Positions 26,152-35,823 of a stretch of 64,000 nt of DNA are shown piece after piece (position 1 is the first letter of the stretch; each line of letters starts with the position of its first letter). The DNA lies in contig CAJMBK010000007.1 of NCBI GenBank assembly GCA_905211645.1, positions 24,013 to 88,012 of the forward strand, written 5' to 3'. Under the pieces are notes generated by a model. That model saw only the letters and a program-made list of their open reading frames with translations. It was not told where the DNA came from and did not search any database. The position numbers and the translations under genes were made by a program. Source of the DNA: an uncultured Caryophanales bacterium. GTDB lineage: Bacteria > Bacillota_I > Bacilli_A > RFN20 > CAG-288.

Positions 26152-27399
26152 ATGTCTAAAGTAAAAGAAAAGAAGAAAATGAAGCTCTGGAAGAAGATTC
26201 TTTTAATCAGTGGAGTAACTATTTTATCCATTGGTGTTATCGGTGTTGTTGGAATCTTCTCATTGTGGGGAAACGAAATTTCTTCAGTATGTTCAATTAG
26301 AAAATTAGTTGAAACCAAGGAGGAAAATAAGTCCGGTCCTGTCTATGAGATGACAATCCATGGTGGTTATTACTTTGATAAATTCATCGAACAAGGTGGT
26401 GTCAGTTCAGATAATGAGTTAATCGATTTTATCGTTGATAATATTTCAAAAGGTATTTTACCTATCAGTATTTCTGCTCCTACAATCGGTTGTGCATCAT
26501 TCACCGCAATCAATGAAAACGGTGAAAGAATCATGGGTAGAAACTACGATTTCTCCACAACAGCATCTATGATTGTTAAAACTGATCCAGGTGATGGTAG
26601 ATACAAATCTATTTCAAGTGTTGACTTACAATTTTTAGGTATCGATGAAGAACCTTATGCAGATAGTTTAGCAAGTAAATTCTTATCCCTTGCTGTTCCT
26701 TACATCCCATTAGATGGTATCAATGAAAAAGGTGTTGCTTGCTCAATTTTAATGTCCTATCAAGGTGATGGTGATGAAACAGTTCCTACCAATCAACAAA
26801 CTGAAAAGCCAGATTTAACATCCACAACAATGTTAAGAATGATTTTGGATTATGCAGGTAGCGTTGATGAAGCAATCGATATGGTTTCTAAATATGATTT
26901 GCACGATTCTGCAAACACCTCATTTCACTACATGATTGCTGATTCAACTGGTGATAGTGCAATCTTAGAATGGGTTTCTAATGATGTTAATACTGACACT
27001 GATGGTTCCAAACGTGTTTTAAATGTCATCAGAAATGACGATGATGCTGCTTTAGGTGAAAAAGAAGGCGCAGATGATTTCCAATATGTCACAAACTTCT
27101 TAGTCACACCAGATTATTACAATAATGATGAAGAAAAAGGTGGATTTGACCGTTATAACAAGATTCAAGAAATGATTAATCCTGATGGCACCAATACCGA
27201 AGGTAAAATCACCAATGATAATGTATTGGATATTTTAGAAACTGTTGGTAGAAGAAAATGGGATAAAGCAAATGGTGACTCCGATTCAAACGGTATCACA
27301 GTTTATTCAACTTTATTCAATTTAACTAACAAGGAAATGATCTTTGTTTCCAACGAAGAATTTGATAATCCTGCTAGTATTTTCACTTACAAGTTATAA
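26152..27399 (+). CDS. Membrane-anchored Ntn-type linear amide C-N hydrolase (choloylglycine hydrolase / acyltransferase-like)
   Basis: 415 residues. A basic N-terminus and one hydrophobic helix (about 14-36) act as signal anchor, so the catalytic domain is outside the cell. The probable N-terminal nucleophile is Cys114 in IGCASFTAINENG, followed by the family's GRNYDF motif (compare GRNxDW) and PLDGINEKGVACSIL; the central part has YMIADSTGDSAILEW. These are shared by choloylglycine hydrolases, penicillin V acylases and the wider C45/linear amide hydrolase group. Here the Cys is not exposed by simple Met removal, so maturation by cleavage or a non-standard mechanism is implied. Substrate unknown. 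Start at 26152 is set by the TGGAGG site. Confidence 0.75.
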   Translation: MSKVKEKKKMKLWKKILLISGVTILSIGVIGVVGIFSLWGNEISSVCSIRKLVETKEENKSGPVYEMTIHGGYYFDKFIEQGGVSSDNELIDFIVDNISKGILPISISAPTIGCASFTAINENGERIMGRNYDFSTTASMIVKTDPGDGRYKSISSVDLQFLGIDEEPYADSLASKFLSLAVPYIPLDGINEKGVACSILMSYQGDGDETVPTNQQTEKPDLTSTTMLRMILDYAGSVDEAIDMVSKYDLHDSANTSFHYMIADSTGDSAILEWVSNDVNTDTDGSKRVLNVIRNDDDAALGEKEGADDFQYVTNFLVTPDYYNNDEEKGGFDRYNKIQEMINPDGTNTEGKITNDNVLDILETVGRRKWDKANGDSDSNGITVYSTLFNLTNKEMIFVSNEEFDNPASIFTYKL

Positions 27400-27423
27400 C
27401 CTTTTAAATAATATTCTCCATTT

Positions 27424-27457
27424 AACCTAAGCCAATGAATTTGGTTTAGGTTTTTCT
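27424..27457 (+). terminator. Intrinsic terminator of the amide hydrolase gene
   Basis: 12-bp stem with one G-T pair (27424-27435 with 27441-27452) followed by a T-run. Confidence 0.82.
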
Positions 27458-27514
27458 ATGTATATAATTTATTAGATAGTCTAGATTTAGTAAAATTATT
27501 TTGAGGTTTTAAAG

Positions 27515-29965
27515 ATGGACATTAGTAATTTTATCTACGTTAAAAACTACAGAATTAGCTTAATTTCTAAGTACGCAATTAGAATTGAAAAAGATGATAA
27601 CAAAGAGTTTTGTGATTATAAAACTCAATTTGCTTTCAATAGAAACTACAAATTAAATAATCCAGAATTTGAATTGACTGAAAATGATAATTCTTTCTCT
27701 TTGAAAGTCTATGTTGATAAGAAGAGATTCTACACAGTAACAATTAAAGATAATTTTGAAGATAGTCATATTATTTTCAGCGATAAACCACATGAAAAAC
27801 ATCTTTTAAAGGATAATACTTCAATTAATGGAACCTACGACACCGTCGATAGAATGGATGGTGAAGAACTTGTTACAGGAGAACCAAATACCTATTTTAA
27901 AGGTTTGGTAACTAAGACAGGTTACTTTGTTTTACATGATGAAGAGAGTTATCTTTTGGATGATAATTTAACTGTTTTAAATAAGAGAAATAACGATGAA
28001 ATTGACTGCTATCTCTTTATTTCCTACTACTCAATTGATGAGATGTTTAAAGGATATTTTGAAATTAGCAACTTTCCACCACTACTTCCAAGATTTGTCT
28101 TTGGAAACTGGTATTCTCGCTTCTATCCTTACACTGATAAAGAGTATATCTATCTCATGGATAAGTTCGATGAGGATGATATTCCTTTCACTGTTGCAAT
28201 TATTGACATGGATTGGCACTACTCCTGGACTAATAATCATAATATTTACGATGATACAGGAATTCCAGAAGAAGAATTCTTCAGAAAAGGTGAAGATGGA
28301 AAGCTTCATTACATTCCTTCAAACTACAGAGATGAAATTAAGGATGAAAACTGGAGATATGGTTGGACAGGTTATACATTTAACAAGAAATTATTCCCAA
28401 ATCCTAAGGAATTTTTAAGTGAACTTAAAAAGAGAAATCTTGCAGTTGGCTTAAATTTACACCCTGCCGATGGCGTTGCATTCTATGAAGATTGCTATAA
28501 GAAATTTGCGGATAGTTTAAATTTTGATACCACTAATAAAGAAAGTATTCGCTTTGATTTCACTGATAAAAATTACGTTGATAAATACTTTGAAAATGTT
28601 TTAGATCCATACATAAATGAAGGTGTCGATTTCTGGTGGGTTGATTGGCAACAAGGTCCAAATTCAAACTATCCAGGTTTAACTCCACTTTGGCTTTGCA
28701 ACCATTACTTCTATCAAAACTCACTCAAACATTTGGATAAGGGTTTGATTCTTTCAAGATTTTCATCTTATGGAGGCCACAGATATCCTCTTGGTTTCTC
28801 AGGTGATGCTTACATCACTTTCAAATCTTTGAAGTATTTAATTAAGATGACTTTAGGTGCATCCGATTGCGGATTCCCATATTTTTCACACGATATTGGT
28901 GGTCATATGTTTGGTGAAAAAGATGGTGATTTGTATCTTAAATTCGTTCAATTTGGTGTTTTCTCACCTGTAAACAGATTGCATTGCACCTGTTCAGATA
29001 TTCTTTCTAAAGAGACTAAAATCTATCGTGGTGGATATGAAAATCTTTTAAATGATTGTTTAAGATTAAGACATAGGATGATTCCTTATATCTACTCTTA
29101 TTCTTATAGAACTACTAATGAAGGTCGTAGCTTAATTAGACCTATTTACTACGAGAATTTAACAAGATATTCCGAAGAAAAATACATGTATGAATATATC
29201 TTTGCTGACAATTTATTAGTTGCTCCTTTCTTTGATAGAGAAAAGCATGATGGTAACTCCAGAATGGTCGAATTCTTCGATGCAAAAGGCTATGATTCTT
29301 ACTTTGATATCACCTATGGTTATAAATATAAAGCAGATAAAACTGTTAAGATTTATAGAGATAGGGGTGATTTACCAGTCTTTATTAAAAACGGTGGTTA
29401 TTTCATCTTAAATGGTGAAAAACACACTGGTAATTCATTGAAGAATCCTTCAATTTATAAAGCAATCACAACATTTGGTGATGGTAACTACACAATTATT
29501 GAAGATAATGATGATAAATCCACTTCAACTTTAGTCTTTGATAGTAAAGCTGATATTAAGAAAGATGTTTTAACAGTTTCAGTTGAAAATAATACTGATG
29601 AAGATAAAACAATCAAATATTCTTTCTTAGATATCTTCAAAATCAAAGAAATTAAGTTTAAAAATTGCACTGGAATTTATCATTTAGAAGGTGAAAACTT
29701 AGAAGTAGAAGTTAAGGTTGGTTCTATGCAGAAATCATCTGTAACAATTAATATTTCTAAGTTTACTTCTGAACTAGAAGAGGTAATTTTCTACATCAAG
29801 AGAAGAATGAAATACATCGATGATGATAATGAAGCAAGAAATAATCTTTATTACTCATTGGATAATTCACAATCGTTCTCAAATTTAGTTAAACTCATCA
29901 AACAATCTTCATTGAAGAGCACAAATAAATTGAAACTTTTCGAAATTATAAAAGGAATTAAGTAG
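27515..29965 (+). CDS. Glycoside hydrolase family 31 (alpha-glucosidase/alpha-xylosidase-like)
   Basis: 816 residues without signal peptide, hence cytoplasmic. N-terminal beta-sandwich (to about 200), then the GH31 TIM barrel: GNWYSRFYPYTDKEY, IDMDWHYSW, DFWWVDWQQG with the probable nucleophile Asp377, LSRFSSYGGHRYPLGFSGD with the acid/base candidate Asp431, and SHDIGGHMFG. C-terminal beta domains include LVAPFFDR and PVFIKNGGYF. It releases terminal alpha-linked sugars from oligosaccharides. The last about 90 residues (after 720) look helical and are not typical of the family core. The next gene, an oxidoreductase, starts one base after its stop, so both probably act on the same glycan. Confidence 0.92.
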   Translation: MDISNFIYVKNYRISLISKYAIRIEKDDNKEFCDYKTQFAFNRNYKLNNPEFELTENDNSFSLKVYVDKKRFYTVTIKDNFEDSHIIFSDKPHEKHLLKDNTSINGTYDTVDRMDGEELVTGEPNTYFKGLVTKTGYFVLHDEESYLLDDNLTVLNKRNNDEIDCYLFISYYSIDEMFKGYFEISNFPPLLPRFVFGNWYSRFYPYTDKEYIYLMDKFDEDDIPFTVAIIDMDWHYSWTNNHNIYDDTGIPEEEFFRKGEDGKLHYIPSNYRDEIKDENWRYGWTGYTFNKKLFPNPKEFLSELKKRNLAVGLNLHPADGVAFYEDCYKKFADSLNFDTTNKESIRFDFTDKNYVDKYFENVLDPYINEGVDFWWVDWQQGPNSNYPGLTPLWLCNHYFYQNSLKHLDKGLILSRFSSYGGHRYPLGFSGDAYITFKSLKYLIKMTLGASDCGFPYFSHDIGGHMFGEKDGDLYLKFVQFGVFSPVNRLHCTCSDILSKETKIYRGGYENLLNDCLRLRHRMIPYIYSYSYRTTNEGRSLIRPIYYENLTRYSEEKYMYEYIFADNLLVAPFFDREKHDGNSRMVEFFDAKGYDSYFDITYGYKYKADKTVKIYRDRGDLPVFIKNGGYFILNGEKHTGNSLKNPSIYKAITTFGDGNYTIIEDNDDKSTSTLVFDSKADIKKDVLTVSVENNTDEDKTIKYSFLDIFKIKEIKFKNCTGIYHLEGENLEVEVKVGSMQKSSVTINISKFTSELEEVIFYIKRRMKYIDDDNEARNNLYYSLDNSQSFSNLVKLIKQSSLKSTNKLKLFEIIKGIK

Positions 29966-29966
29966 T

Positions 29967-30941
29967 ATGGAAAATAGGATCATCAATATTGGCTTTCTTG
30001 GTGCTGGTAAAATGGCTGCAGCTTTTGCAGATAGTTTGAATTCTTATAACAGAAAAAAAGGCTATCGTTTCTCATTATATGGAGTTAGTGCAAGAGATGT
30101 TTCTAGAGCCGAAGAATTCAAAAATACTCATGGTTTTAAGAAGACCTATGAAACTTATTTGGATATGGCTCAAGATCCAAATATTGATGTAATTTATATC
30201 AATACTACAATTGCTCAACATTATGAGCAAATTAAAATGTGCTTAGAAAATAACAAGAATTGTTTCGTAGAAAAAGCTTTTACAAATAACGCAGATGAAC
30301 TTAAAGAATTAGTTGAATTAGCAAGAAGCAAGAACTTATATTTAGGTGAAGCAATTTGGACTAGATTTATGCCTTATATCGATGATATTAAGAGAGATAT
30401 CAAGTCCGATTTAATCGGTTATGTCTTCAATATTCAATCAAATTTAGGCTATTCAATCAGTCACATTGAAAGACTTCAAAGAAAAGATTTAGGTGGAGGA
30501 GCCATGAAAGATGTCGGTGTTTATCCACTTAATTTCTCACTTATTTTTGCTGATAGCAAAGTTAGAGATATTCATGTCGATAAAACTTACACAAAGAGTG
30601 ATGTTGATGAATCAGAATGGTTCACACTTTTCTTTGAAAATGGAATCGTTGCAAATAACTTCTCAACAATGCTCACTCAAACTTCAAGAAAAGGTTTTAT
30701 TTACGGCAGCAAAGGTTACATCGAAGTTTTTAATATTAACAACCCTGAAAAATACGAAGTACATGATGAACATGGAAATTTAATAAAAGTTGTTCGATAC
30801 GATGATAGAGAACTTGTGGGTTATGAGTATGAAATTCAATGTTTGTATGATGACTTACTTTCTGGTCACAAAGAACCACGTCTTATGCCACTTGAAAAAT
30901 CCATCGAAGTCATGGAATTAGTCGACAAAATTCTTGCATAA
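29967..30941 (+). CDS. Gfo/Idh/MocA family NAD(P)-dependent oxidoreductase
   Basis: 324 residues. The N-terminal Rossmann motif GFLGAGKMA (residues 8-16), the conserved VIYINTTIAQHYEQIKMCLENN and the EKAF signature (equivalent of EKP with the catalytic Lys) are visible, followed by the larger dehydrogenase-like domain with GGAMKDVGVYPLNFSL. Members oxidise or isomerise sugar hydroxyls or trans-dihydrodiols. It is cotranscribed with the GH31 gene (one base between), so a sugar released by that enzyme is the likely substrate. The exact reaction is unknown. AAAGGA precedes the ATG. Confidence 0.9.
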   Translation: MENRIINIGFLGAGKMAAAFADSLNSYNRKKGYRFSLYGVSARDVSRAEEFKNTHGFKKTYETYLDMAQDPNIDVIYINTTIAQHYEQIKMCLENNKNCFVEKAFTNNADELKELVELARSKNLYLGEAIWTRFMPYIDDIKRDIKSDLIGYVFNIQSNLGYSISHIERLQRKDLGGGAMKDVGVYPLNFSLIFADSKVRDIHVDKTYTKSDVDESEWFTLFFENGIVANNFSTMLTQTSRKGFIYGSKGYIEVFNINNPEKYEVHDEHGNLIKVVRYDDRELVGYEYEIQCLYDDLLSGHKEPRLMPLEKSIEVMELVDKILA

Positions 30942-30942
30942 T

Positions 30943-30980
30943 AAAAATCTTCTTAGAGTCATTTCTAAGAAGATTTTTTA
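30943..30980. terminator. Bidirectional terminator between the GH31 and glycogen operons
   Basis: 15-bp stem (30943/30944-30957 with 30964-30978) with T-runs on both strands. Confidence 0.88.
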
Positions 30981-30986
30981 GTTGAA

Positions 30987-32405
30987 TTACTTCATCATTT
31001 CGTTGAATAATTTGATGTATTCGTTGATGGTGTTCTTCCAAGAAGAATCATATTCCATAGCGTTTTTAATCATTTTTTGGAATTCTTCTTTATTTTGAGA
31101 AACACGATATGCCCAAATAAACATCTTATTCAAATCATCGTAGTCGTTGTAGTTGAATGTGAAACCAGTTGGATCTTTGTAGGTACCAAAACTTTTAACT
31201 GTATCAATTAAACCACCGACGTTACTAACAATTGGTAATGCACCATAACGCATTGCAATAAGTTGAGAGATACCGCAAGGTTCGAAGGCACTAGGCATCA
31301 AATAAAAGTCACTTGCTGCATAAATTAAGTGTGCCATTTTATCCGAATAACCACGATAGATATGGACATTTTCAGGATAGAGATATCTGAAATGTTCAAA
31401 TCGATTTTCGTAGTAACTATCACCTGAACCTAAAACGATGAGTTTACCACCTGTAACTGCGATTAAAGGAATTAAATCAATAATCTTTTGAACACCTTTT
31501 TGGTCAGTTAAACGGGAAACAACACCGTAAACTAAAGGTCTGTGGTTAGCATCGAAATCGAAAAGTAATGTCTTACCAATTTCTTTTAAGGCCGCAACTT
31601 TACCTTTTTCTCTTGTTTCATAGTTGAAAGTGACAGGAATCTTAGTATCTTTTGTAGGATCGAATTCAGAGTGATCCAAACCGTTTGTGATACCGGAGAA
31701 ATCCTTTTCTCTCATGTGGATGATATAGCCAAGACCATTGAAGCAAGTCATATCAGCAAGTAATTCTCTTGCGTGATTCTTACTGACTGTATTAACTTTA
31801 TCTGCACAGACAATACCTGCTTTTAAGTAGGCAACTTGGTCATTAAATTTAACAATACCAGAATCGAAATAGTAGTAATCAAGGTTGAAGAAATCTTTTA
31901 AAGATTGTCTTGATGTGTAACCTTGGAAAAGTGGATTATGGATTGTAAGTAAGGTTTTAACTCTTAAATTGTTGTGACGGCATAAAAGAGGTAACATACC
32001 CATTTGCCAGTCATTGCATTGCATGATGTCAAAGGCATCATCTGATCTTTTTAAGAATTCGATAACAGCTAAATTGAATGCTGCATAACGTAATGGATCA
32101 TCAAAATAACCGTACAATCTGTCACGATAGAAAAATTGATTCTGTTCAACAAAGAAGTAATTAACTCCATTTTCATGAAGTCTAAAAATTCTTGTGTCAA
32201 CGTTATGATAATTGGTATAAACTTGGAAATGATGAACTTCCTCTAAAGGTAAATGCTTATTTTGAATCACTTCATAATAAGGAAGAATGACATCAGTTTG
32301 TATACCTAATTTTGTTAATTCGTAACTAAGTGAAAATGCAATATCACCTAAACCACCAGTTTTGCAATAAGGTTTGCATTCACTAGTTGCAATTAAAACT
32401 CTCAT
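30987..32405 (-). CDS. glgA: Glycogen synthase (ADP-glucose type, GT5)
   Basis: 472 residues. Transfers glucose from ADP-glucose to the growing alpha-1,4-glucan. The N-terminal ADP-glucose motif KTGGLGD (residues 15-21) and the GT5 features DIMQCNDWQMGMLPLL, TIHNPLFQGY, VSRLTDQKGV, and the C-terminal PSAFEPCGISQLIAMRYGALPIV with the catalytic-loop Glu are all present. Third gene of glgC-glgD-glgA; its start overlaps the last base of glgD. Cytoplasmic. Confidence 0.96.
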   Translation of the reverse strand: MRVLIATSECKPYCKTGGLGDIAFSLSYELTKLGIQTDVILPYYEVIQNKHLPLEEVHHFQVYTNYHNVDTRIFRLHENGVNYFFVEQNQFFYRDRLYGYFDDPLRYAAFNLAVIEFLKRSDDAFDIMQCNDWQMGMLPLLCRHNNLRVKTLLTIHNPLFQGYTSRQSLKDFFNLDYYYFDSGIVKFNDQVAYLKAGIVCADKVNTVSKNHARELLADMTCFNGLGYIIHMREKDFSGITNGLDHSEFDPTKDTKIPVTFNYETREKGKVAALKEIGKTLLFDFDANHRPLVYGVVSRLTDQKGVQKIIDLIPLIAVTGGKLIVLGSGDSYYENRFEHFRYLYPENVHIYRGYSDKMAHLIYAASDFYLMPSAFEPCGISQLIAMRYGALPIVSNVGGLIDTVKSFGTYKDPTGFTFNYNDYDDLNKMFIWAYRVSQNKEEFQKMIKNAMEYDSSWKNTINEYIKLFNEMMK

Positions 32406-33514
32406 TAGATGATATCTCCCTTCTTGATGAAGACAGGTCTTTCTTCTGTTCCAACAAGATATTTAACATGTAAAACTGTACAAGTTTTATCGATAACTGC
32501 ATGGTCAATCTTGCAATCTGGGTAGATATGAGTATCGGAAAGGATGACGGAATTTGATATTTCACAACCTTTTTCGATGATGACATTTCTTCCGATGACG
32601 CAGTTTGTAACTTTACCATCAATAACAGCACCGTTAGCAACGACAGAATGAGTAACTTTGGCGTTTTCCTTATAAAGTGCTGGAGGTGTGTCGTAAGTCT
32701 TGGTGTAGATTGGCCAATTAGGTGTGATAAATTTAGCGGAATTTGTTGGATCGATGAGATAAAGTGAATTTCTTAAGTATGATGAAAGCGAATCAAACGC
32801 TAAGATATCACCTTCAAATTCATATGTTTTAACAACTAAATCTTCAAGTAAGTAGTTGATGGTATCAAAAAGAGAGAAGTAAGCGGAAATCTTTGTTGAA
32901 TAGTTGATTAAATTCAACATAGTTTGCTTATCCATGATACAAACTTCGGTGAAAAGTTCGAACTTATCATCTACACCTAAATTCTTTTTAAGTGAGAAAA
33001 CACGACCTTTTTCACTAGCTTCAACTTCGTATTTGTTGATGTATTTATCTTTACCACCTTCGATTTTCTTAGTCATCAAAGTGATAGCAGCTTTATTTTT
33101 AATATGTGCTTCAACAAGTTTGTTGAAATCAAATTTCATAAGAATATCTGCTGGTGCAAAGATGACATAATCAATTTGATCATCTTCGTAAACCCAGGAG
33201 TTTTCAATGAGGTTATTGATGTCGTGATTGTATTCTTCGACTTCAGTTTTCTCGTTGTACATGATGGATAATTTACCAATCTTGGTGTTATCGTTCCACC
33301 AGTGACCTAAACCGATGTGTCTAACTAAAGATCTGAGGTTTGATTTAACCAAAACACCCATCTTGTCGATATCGGAGTTTGAAAAGTTTGATAATGGGAA
33401 GTCAATGAAGTTGTAACGACCTAAAAATGATGTACTTGCTAATGATCTATTCTTATTCAAGCCCTCAATACGAGGTGAATTATGAAGATTGACAATACCT
33501 AAAATTCTTTTCAT
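32405..33514 (-). CDS. glgD: GlgD regulatory subunit of ADP-glucose pyrophosphorylase
   Basis: 369 residues. Homologous to GlgC but the N-terminal nucleotide-binding loop GGxGTRL is absent: the protein starts MKRILGIVNLHNSPRIEGLN, then RYNFIDFPLSNFSNSDI. This is the known difference between the catalytic GlgC and the non-catalytic GlgD of Bacillota, which form a heteromer with higher activity. The C-terminal left-handed beta-helix repeats are visible (VVANGAVIDGKVTNCVIGRN, ISNSVILSDTHI). It lies 4 bases after glgC. Confidence 0.94.
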   Translation of the reverse strand: MKRILGIVNLHNSPRIEGLNKNRSLASTSFLGRYNFIDFPLSNFSNSDIDKMGVLVKSNLRSLVRHIGLGHWWNDNTKIGKLSIMYNEKTEVEEYNHDINNLIENSWVYEDDQIDYVIFAPADILMKFDFNKLVEAHIKNKAAITLMTKKIEGGKDKYINKYEVEASEKGRVFSLKKNLGVDDKFELFTEVCIMDKQTMLNLINYSTKISAYFSLFDTINYLLEDLVVKTYEFEGDILAFDSLSSYLRNSLYLIDPTNSAKFITPNWPIYTKTYDTPPALYKENAKVTHSVVANGAVIDGKVTNCVIGRNVIIEKGCEISNSVILSDTHIYPDCKIDHAVIDKTCTVLHVKYLVGTEERPVFIKKGDII

Positions 33515-33518
33515 ACCC

Positions 33519-34637
33519 TTACTCCTTATTTACAAAGATAACTTTCTCTTGTTGAGAACCATCGTAGTTATTGACAACAGTTAATTCAGGTGAAACTAAG
33601 CAGTGGTTAATCTTGACACCGGCTTTGATTCTTGTACCCTGCATGACAACTGAATCAACAACTTCAGCACCTTCCTCGATGACAACATCAGTGAAGATAA
33701 CTGAGTGTTTAACTGTACCGTAAATTTGTGCTCCCTGATTGATCATTGATGATTCAACGATGGAATTATCACCGCAATACATTGGTAATGAGTGTGTATC
33801 TTCAGAGAAAATCTTGAGGTTCTTATCAAAGATGTCAAGTTGACTTGAACCGTTTAATAAGTCCATATTTGCGTCATAAAGTGATTGGATAGTACCGACG
33901 TCTTTCCAATAACCTTTGAATGTGTAGGTGTAGATTTGTTTCTTAACAGTGTTGAGTAAGTATGGGATGATATTCTTACCGAAATCGTGTTCGGAATTTT
34001 CATCTTTACTATCTTTAATCAAAGCATCTCTTAAAACTTTGTAGTTGAAAATGTAGATACCCATACTTGCAAGTGTTGAGATTGGTTTCTTAGGTTTTTC
34101 AACGAATTCAACAACTTTGCCAGCACCATCTGTATTCAAAATACCAAATCTTGAAGCTTCTTTGATATCAACTTCGTAAGATGCGATTGTACAATCTGCC
34201 TTATGATCTTTGTGGTATTGAAGCATCTCTTCAAAGTCCATCTTGTAGATGTGGTCACCAGAAAGAATAAGAACGTACTCAGGTTTTAATGAGTCGAGCC
34301 AATCGATATTTTGGTAGATTGCGTCTGCAGTGCCTTTGTACCAAGTTGCACCTTCATCGGTTTCTCTAGGTGGTAACATTGTTGTGATGGATCTGTTTCC
34401 ATCGATACCCCATTTGCTACCGTTACCGATGTAAAGGTTCATTTGGACTGATTCGTATTGGGTTAAAACACCAACAGAATCGATTGATGAATTTGCAATG
34501 GATGAGAGTGGAAAGTCGATAATTCTAAATTTACCACCGAATGAGACGACAGGTTTAGCAATCTTTCTTGTTAAAGATTCCAAACGTGTGCCTTTACCAC
34601 CTGCGAGTAACATTGCAACCATTTCATTGTGTTTCAT
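33519..34637 (-). CDS. glgC: Glucose-1-phosphate adenylyltransferase
   Basis: 372 residues. Makes ADP-glucose from ATP and glucose-1-phosphate, the committed step of glycogen synthesis. Motifs: LLAGGKGTRLESL (10-22), FGGKFRIIDFPLSSIANS, WYKGTADAIYQN, ILSGDHIYKMDF, VEFVEKPKKP and the C-terminal hexapeptide repeats (EEGAEVVDSVVMQGTRIKAG). First gene of the operon, with an AAGGAGG site. The gap to the upstream gene is only about 60 bases and contains that gene's terminator. Confidence 0.96.
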   Translation of the reverse strand: MKHNEMVAMLLAGGKGTRLESLTRKIAKPVVSFGGKFRIIDFPLSSIANSSIDSVGVLTQYESVQMNLYIGNGSKWGIDGNRSITTMLPPRETDEGATWYKGTADAIYQNIDWLDSLKPEYVLILSGDHIYKMDFEEMLQYHKDHKADCTIASYEVDIKEASRFGILNTDGAGKVVEFVEKPKKPISTLASMGIYIFNYKVLRDALIKDSKDENSEHDFGKNIIPYLLNTVKKQIYTYTFKGYWKDVGTIQSLYDANMDLLNGSSQLDIFDKNLKIFSEDTHSLPMYCGDNSIVESSMINQGAQIYGTVKHSVIFTDVVIEEGAEVVDSVVMQGTRIKAGVKINHCLVSPELTVVNNYDGSQQEKVIFVNKE

Positions 34638-34663
34638 ATATTCTCCTCCTTTTAAATTGTTGT

Positions 34664-34690
34664 ATAAAAAATCTGCCTATTACGGCAGAT
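34664..34690 (-). terminator. Terminator of the DUF3137-like gene
   Basis: 7-8-bp stem (34671-34677 with 34684-34690) with a minus-strand T-run (A at 34666-34670). It lies directly before glgC. Confidence 0.72.
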
Positions 34691-34698
34691 TGAAAAAA

Positions 34699-35823
34699 CT
34701 ATGCTCTAACAGCGGTGCTATTTTCTTTGTATGTGATGAATTCGTTTCTCTTGTTGTCAAAGACCAAACTAACAGCTAATGCTTTAACTTTTTCTAACAA
34801 TGTGTTCAAAGTCAAAGCTTGAGTCTCTAAATAATCATCAGGAAGTTTCTTGGAGAACTTCTTAGCAAGTTGAAGTTCAAGCTTATCAAAATAGACTTGT
34901 AATTCTCCTCTTTCGATTGTGACACAAACGCCGCAATTGACGAAATTAGCTAAATCAGCTAAAGCGGCAAAAAACTTCTTATCAACAACTTTTAAGATAC
35001 CTTTGCCAACTGATGAGTAGCAAACAAAAGGTGTATTTGCACCAAAATCTGGTGTTTTATATTTATCAACTATATTTTCATCAAACATGCTCAATTCGGA
35101 TGAAAGACTACCGAAGTTTCTGAATTGGATGAAACCATCATTGACACAATTTGGAATTGTTGCATTCAAAACGGTACCAAAAGATTTACCATTTTCATCT
35201 TTGAAGCTAGCGATATAACCTTTCAAAAATGAAGTGTCTGCAAATGTGAATTTAACTTTTGCGATATCTTTTAATGAACTGTTAACAGTGACGGAATTGT
35301 TGAAATCTTTGATTTCAGTTGTAGATGACTTTTTAACTTTTTCTGAGGAAACGTTAACTTGATAATATTTATCAGTAACATTACCTAAAGTTTGCAAATA
35401 GATTCTTGCGTATTTCTTCTTTAGAATTGGTTTTAAGCATGCGTGCCAAATTAAGCAGAAAATCATGGATAAAACAGAAATACCAATTGTTGTCAACCAA
35501 CGATACAATACTGATAAGTTGAGTTTTCCATCGACGATGAGTTGACCGAGTGAATACAAACCGATTGATTGATCAAAGTAAGGAATGTATTTTGCCCAGA
35601 CTGTGATCCATTCCATTGGTTGCCACTCAGCATAATGAGATGTCTCAGTGATAAAGAATGGATAGCAGTAATGTCCGATAGAGTGGATGACACAGATTTG
35701 AATGAAGTATCCACAGAATGCGGAGAATAGGAAGATACCGAAAGTGGTCCAACCAAGAACTTTATTTAAATGTCTACGTTTCTTCTCTAAAAGAAAGGTA
35801 CTATCAATAATTTTTTTAGCCAT
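34699..35823 (-). CDS. Membrane protein with DUF3137-like C-terminal domain
   Basis: 374 residues. Two membrane helices (about 23-45 and 108-132) flank a region with KYIPYFDQSIGLYSLGQL; the rest is cytoplasmic. The C-terminal half (from about 190) reads KVKFTFADTSFLKGYIAS and later VGKGILKVVDKKFFAALADL and IERGELQVYFDKLE, which resembles the end of DUF3137 proteins (two N-terminal helices plus a beta-rich domain). The family's function is unknown. AAGAGG precedes the ATG and TATAAT (minus strand, 35847-35842) is a probable -10. Its own promoter and terminator separate it from the neighbouring glg and jet operons. Confidence 0.55.
   Translation of the reverse strand: MAKKIIDSTFLLEKKRRHLNKVLGWTTFGIFLFSAFCGYFIQICVIHSIGHYCYPFFITETSHYAEWQPMEWITVWAKYIPYFDQSIGLYSLGQLIVDGKLNLSVLYRWLTTIGISVLSMIFCLIWHACLKPILKKKYARIYLQTLGNVTDKYYQVNVSSEKVKKSSTTEIKDFNNSVTVNSSLKDIAKVKFTFADTSFLKGYIASFKDENGKSFGTVLNATIPNCVNDGFIQFRNFGSLSSELSMFDENIVDKYKTPDFGANTPFVCYSSVGKGILKVVDKKFFAALADLANFVNCGVCVTIERGELQVYFDKLELQLAKKFSKKLPDDYLETQALTLNTLLEKVKALAVSLVFDNKRNEFITYKENSTAVRA

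Noticed and set aside
31281..31300. GGTTCGAA stretch resembling a tRNA T-arm
   Set aside because: It lies within glgA coding sequence and no acceptor or anticodon stems surround it.
34699..35823. Membrane protein downstream of jetC considered as a replacement for JetD
   Set aside because: A terminator follows jetC, this gene has its own promoter and terminator, and the protein has two membrane helices and a DUF3137-like domain, with no Toprim or nuclease motif.
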